Of a stretch of DNA of 5,686 nt, positions 4,928 to 5,686 are shown in pieces (positions within the stretch are counted from its first letter, which is position 1; each line of letters opens with the position of its first letter). The notes under the pieces were generated by a model, which was given only the letters and a program-made list of their open reading frames with translations, did not search any database and had not been told where the DNA came from. The position numbers and the translations under genes are program-made. Origin of the DNA: an uncultured bacterium (lineage in GTDB: Bacteria; Bacillota; Clostridia; TANB77; CAG-508); the NCBI GenBank assembly GCA_905214245.1, contig CAJMLO010000064.1:1-5686 (forward strand), in the 5' to 3' direction.

Positions 4928-5235
4928 TGAAAATATATAACAAACTTGTTAGAGATAAAATAACAGATATTATTGAAACAGATGGAAGAATAGCCAAATA
5001 CAGAATATTAGATGACAATGAATATAGACAAGAATTAAATAAAAAGTTACAAGAAGAAGTAAAAGAATATTTAGAAGATAACAATGTTGAAGAATTAGCA
5101 GATATAGTTGAAGTTATTTATGGAATATTAAATTCTATGGATGTTTCAATCAAAGAATTTGAAAAAATAAGAATAAATAAACAAGAACAAAGAGGAGCGT
5201 TTGAGAAAAAGATTTATTTAGAGGAGGCGGAATAA
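4927..5235 (+). CDS. MazG-like NTP pyrophosphohydrolase (phosphoribosyl-ATP pyrophosphohydrolase-like)
   Basis: The 102-residue protein begins YNKLVRDKITDII and ends with a conserved RGAFEKKIYLEE, the pattern of the small NTP-pyrophosphohydrolases of the COG4997 group (all-alpha NTP-PPase superfamily). The metal-binding pairs are visible as EEVKE (43-47) and EELAD (55-59). Family members split nucleoside triphosphates to monophosphates plus pyrophosphate and are thought to clear damaged or unwanted nucleotides; the substrate here is unknown. AGGAGG (about 4915-4920) gives a strong ribosome-binding site, and the ATG overlaps the stop of the decayed DUF3883 frame (TAATG), showing that the two were once translated in tandem. 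Its own stop overlaps the next start in the same way. Intact and of normal length. Confidence 0.87.
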   Translation: MKIYNKLVRDKITDIIETDGRIAKYRILDDNEYRQELNKKLQEEVKEYLEDNNVEELADIVEVIYGILNSMDVSIKEFEKIRINKQEQRGAFEKKIYLEEAE

Positions 5236-5549
5236 TGGATAAGCTAATGCAAGAAATAAAACAATTCAACGAAGAAAGAGACTGGGATCAATTTCATTCT
5301 CCAGAAAATCTTGCCAAATCAATCGCGATTGAATCAGGGGAATTATTAGAATGTTTTCAATGGGATAGTGATTATAATAAAGAAGAGGTTTGCGAAGAAT
5401 TAGCAGATGTTTTTACTTATTGCATTCAAATGGCTATGAAATTAAATGTAAATCCTGAAGATATTATATTAAATAAATTAGAGAAGACAAAGAAAAAATA
5501 TCCAATAGATAAAGCAAAAGGAGTAAGTACAAAATACAATAAGTTATAA
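5235..5549 (+). CDS. MazG-like nucleotide pyrophosphohydrolase (RS21-C6/dCTPase type)
   Basis: The 104-residue protein shows the signature of MazG/RS21-C6 enzymes: ERDWDQFHSPENLAKSIAIE near 13-33, then ESGELLECFQW (33-43), whose glutamates bind magnesium, EELADVF (54-60) completing the metal site, and KKYPIDKAKG near 87-96. Relatives hydrolyse dCTP or modified deoxycytidine triphosphates and other dNTPs to monophosphates, keeping the precursor pool clean. GGAGG (5223-5227) precedes the ATG, which overlaps the previous stop by one base (TAATG at 5233-5237), so the two enzymes are translationally coupled and probably made in similar amounts. It belongs to the same superfamily as its neighbour but to a different branch, so it is not a recent tandem copy. 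Confidence 0.9.
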   Translation: MDKLMQEIKQFNEERDWDQFHSPENLAKSIAIESGELLECFQWDSDYNKEEVCEELADVFTYCIQMAMKLNVNPEDIILNKLEKTKKKYPIDKAKGVSTKYNKL

Positions 5550-5561
5550 AGGGAAATGTTT

Positions 5562-5681
5562 ATGAATGAAAAAGAAAAATATATTAAGATTCCATTAATT
5601 AAAAGTGTTGAAAGATATAACACTTTTAATAAAGACATGTCTGTTGGAAATACATTTCTGTTTCGATTTATTCGTTTATAG
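5562..5681 (+). CDS. Short unrecognised ORF, possibly a truncated gene
   Basis: Twelve bases after the pyrophosphohydrolase stop, ATG 5562 opens a 39-codon frame ending TAG 5679-5681. AAAGGG (5548-5553) is a fair ribosome-binding site for it; an in-frame ATG at 5556 is too close. The product begins MNEKEKYIKIPLIKSVERYN and ends FLFRFIRL; no family is recognised. The first 30 residues use the codons of its neighbours, while the last few (CTG, CGA, CGT) do not, which suggests a frameshift or junction near 5660 and a longer original protein. The window ends five bases after the stop, so this cannot be settled here. Confidence 0.4.
   Translation: MNEKEKYIKIPLIKSVERYNTFNKDMSVGNTFLFRFIRL
5598..5630. 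repeat. Perfect 12-bp inverted repeat
   Basis: ATTAAAAGTGTT (5598-5609) and AACACTTTTAAT (5619-5630) are exact inverted copies around a nine-base loop. There is no T-run after it (AAAGAC follows), so it is not a standard terminator. It lies inside the short ORF at 5562-5681. It could be an mRNA hairpin, a protein-binding site or chance in A/T-rich DNA. Confidence 0.6.
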
Positions 5682-5686
5682 GTACT

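Noticed and set aside
5598..5630. Terminator at the perfect inverted repeat
   Set aside because: There is no T-run on either side and the stem is mostly A-T, so termination is not supported.
4875..5638. Minus-strand frames at 4875-5084 and 5426-5638
   Set aside because: They are shadows of the two pyrophosphohydrolase genes and of the 3' end; neither has a ribosome-binding site or a recognisable domain.

Overview
The window is strongly A/T-rich. Its coding strands are purine-rich, AGA is the usual arginine codon, Shine-Dalgarno sites are strong (AGGAGG types), and promoters are canonical sigma-A. With a ComEA homologue, an initiator tRNA of the Bacillus/Clostridium type, an FtsK/SpoIIIE translocase and a TM2-domain protein, this points to a low-GC Firmicute, most likely a Clostridia member. 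I cannot assign a genus.

Layout. (1) 1-796: comEA, a membrane-anchored SLBB plus helix-hairpin-helix DNA-binding protein, followed by a possible 41-codon ORF overlapping its stop. (2) 765-952: a complete tRNA-fMet unit with a consensus promoter, the tRNA with encoded CCA, and a perfect 13-bp terminator. (3) About 1080-1530: no conventional gene, but a convergent pair that looks like a type I toxin-antitoxin locus. A 30-residue hydrophobic peptide with a perfect ribosome-binding site lies on the minus strand behind a promoter and a long, structured leader. Facing it is a plus-strand terminator whose RNA would overlap the 3' end of the toxin mRNA. (4) 1652-2057: two apparent gene remnants in opposite directions. 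(5) 2087-3905: a soluble FtsK/SpoIIIE-type DNA translocase with three oddities: an apparent +1 frameshift at TTT-C-GGA, a Walker B acidic pair in reversed order, and a C-terminal zinc-ribbon/TM2 extension usually seen as a separate protein. A strong terminator follows. (6) 4023-5549: a nucleotide-hydrolase cluster with a Nudix hydrolase (own extended -10 promoter), a decayed DUF3883/NOV_C nuclease-like domain with an in-frame stop, and two all-alpha NTP pyrophosphohydrolases. The last three frames are joined by TAATG stop/start overlaps. (7) 5562-5681: a short unrecognised ORF containing a 12-bp inverted repeat.

How it fits together. The first 950 bases look like core genome. From the tRNA terminator onward the content is accessory: a probable toxin-antitoxin pair, truncated genes, an unusual translocase and a nucleotide-sanitising cluster tied to a nuclease-like remnant. 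The last cluster reads as a decaying operon of house-cleaning or defence type. That reading, and the toxin-antitoxin reading, rest on architecture and family knowledge, not on any search.
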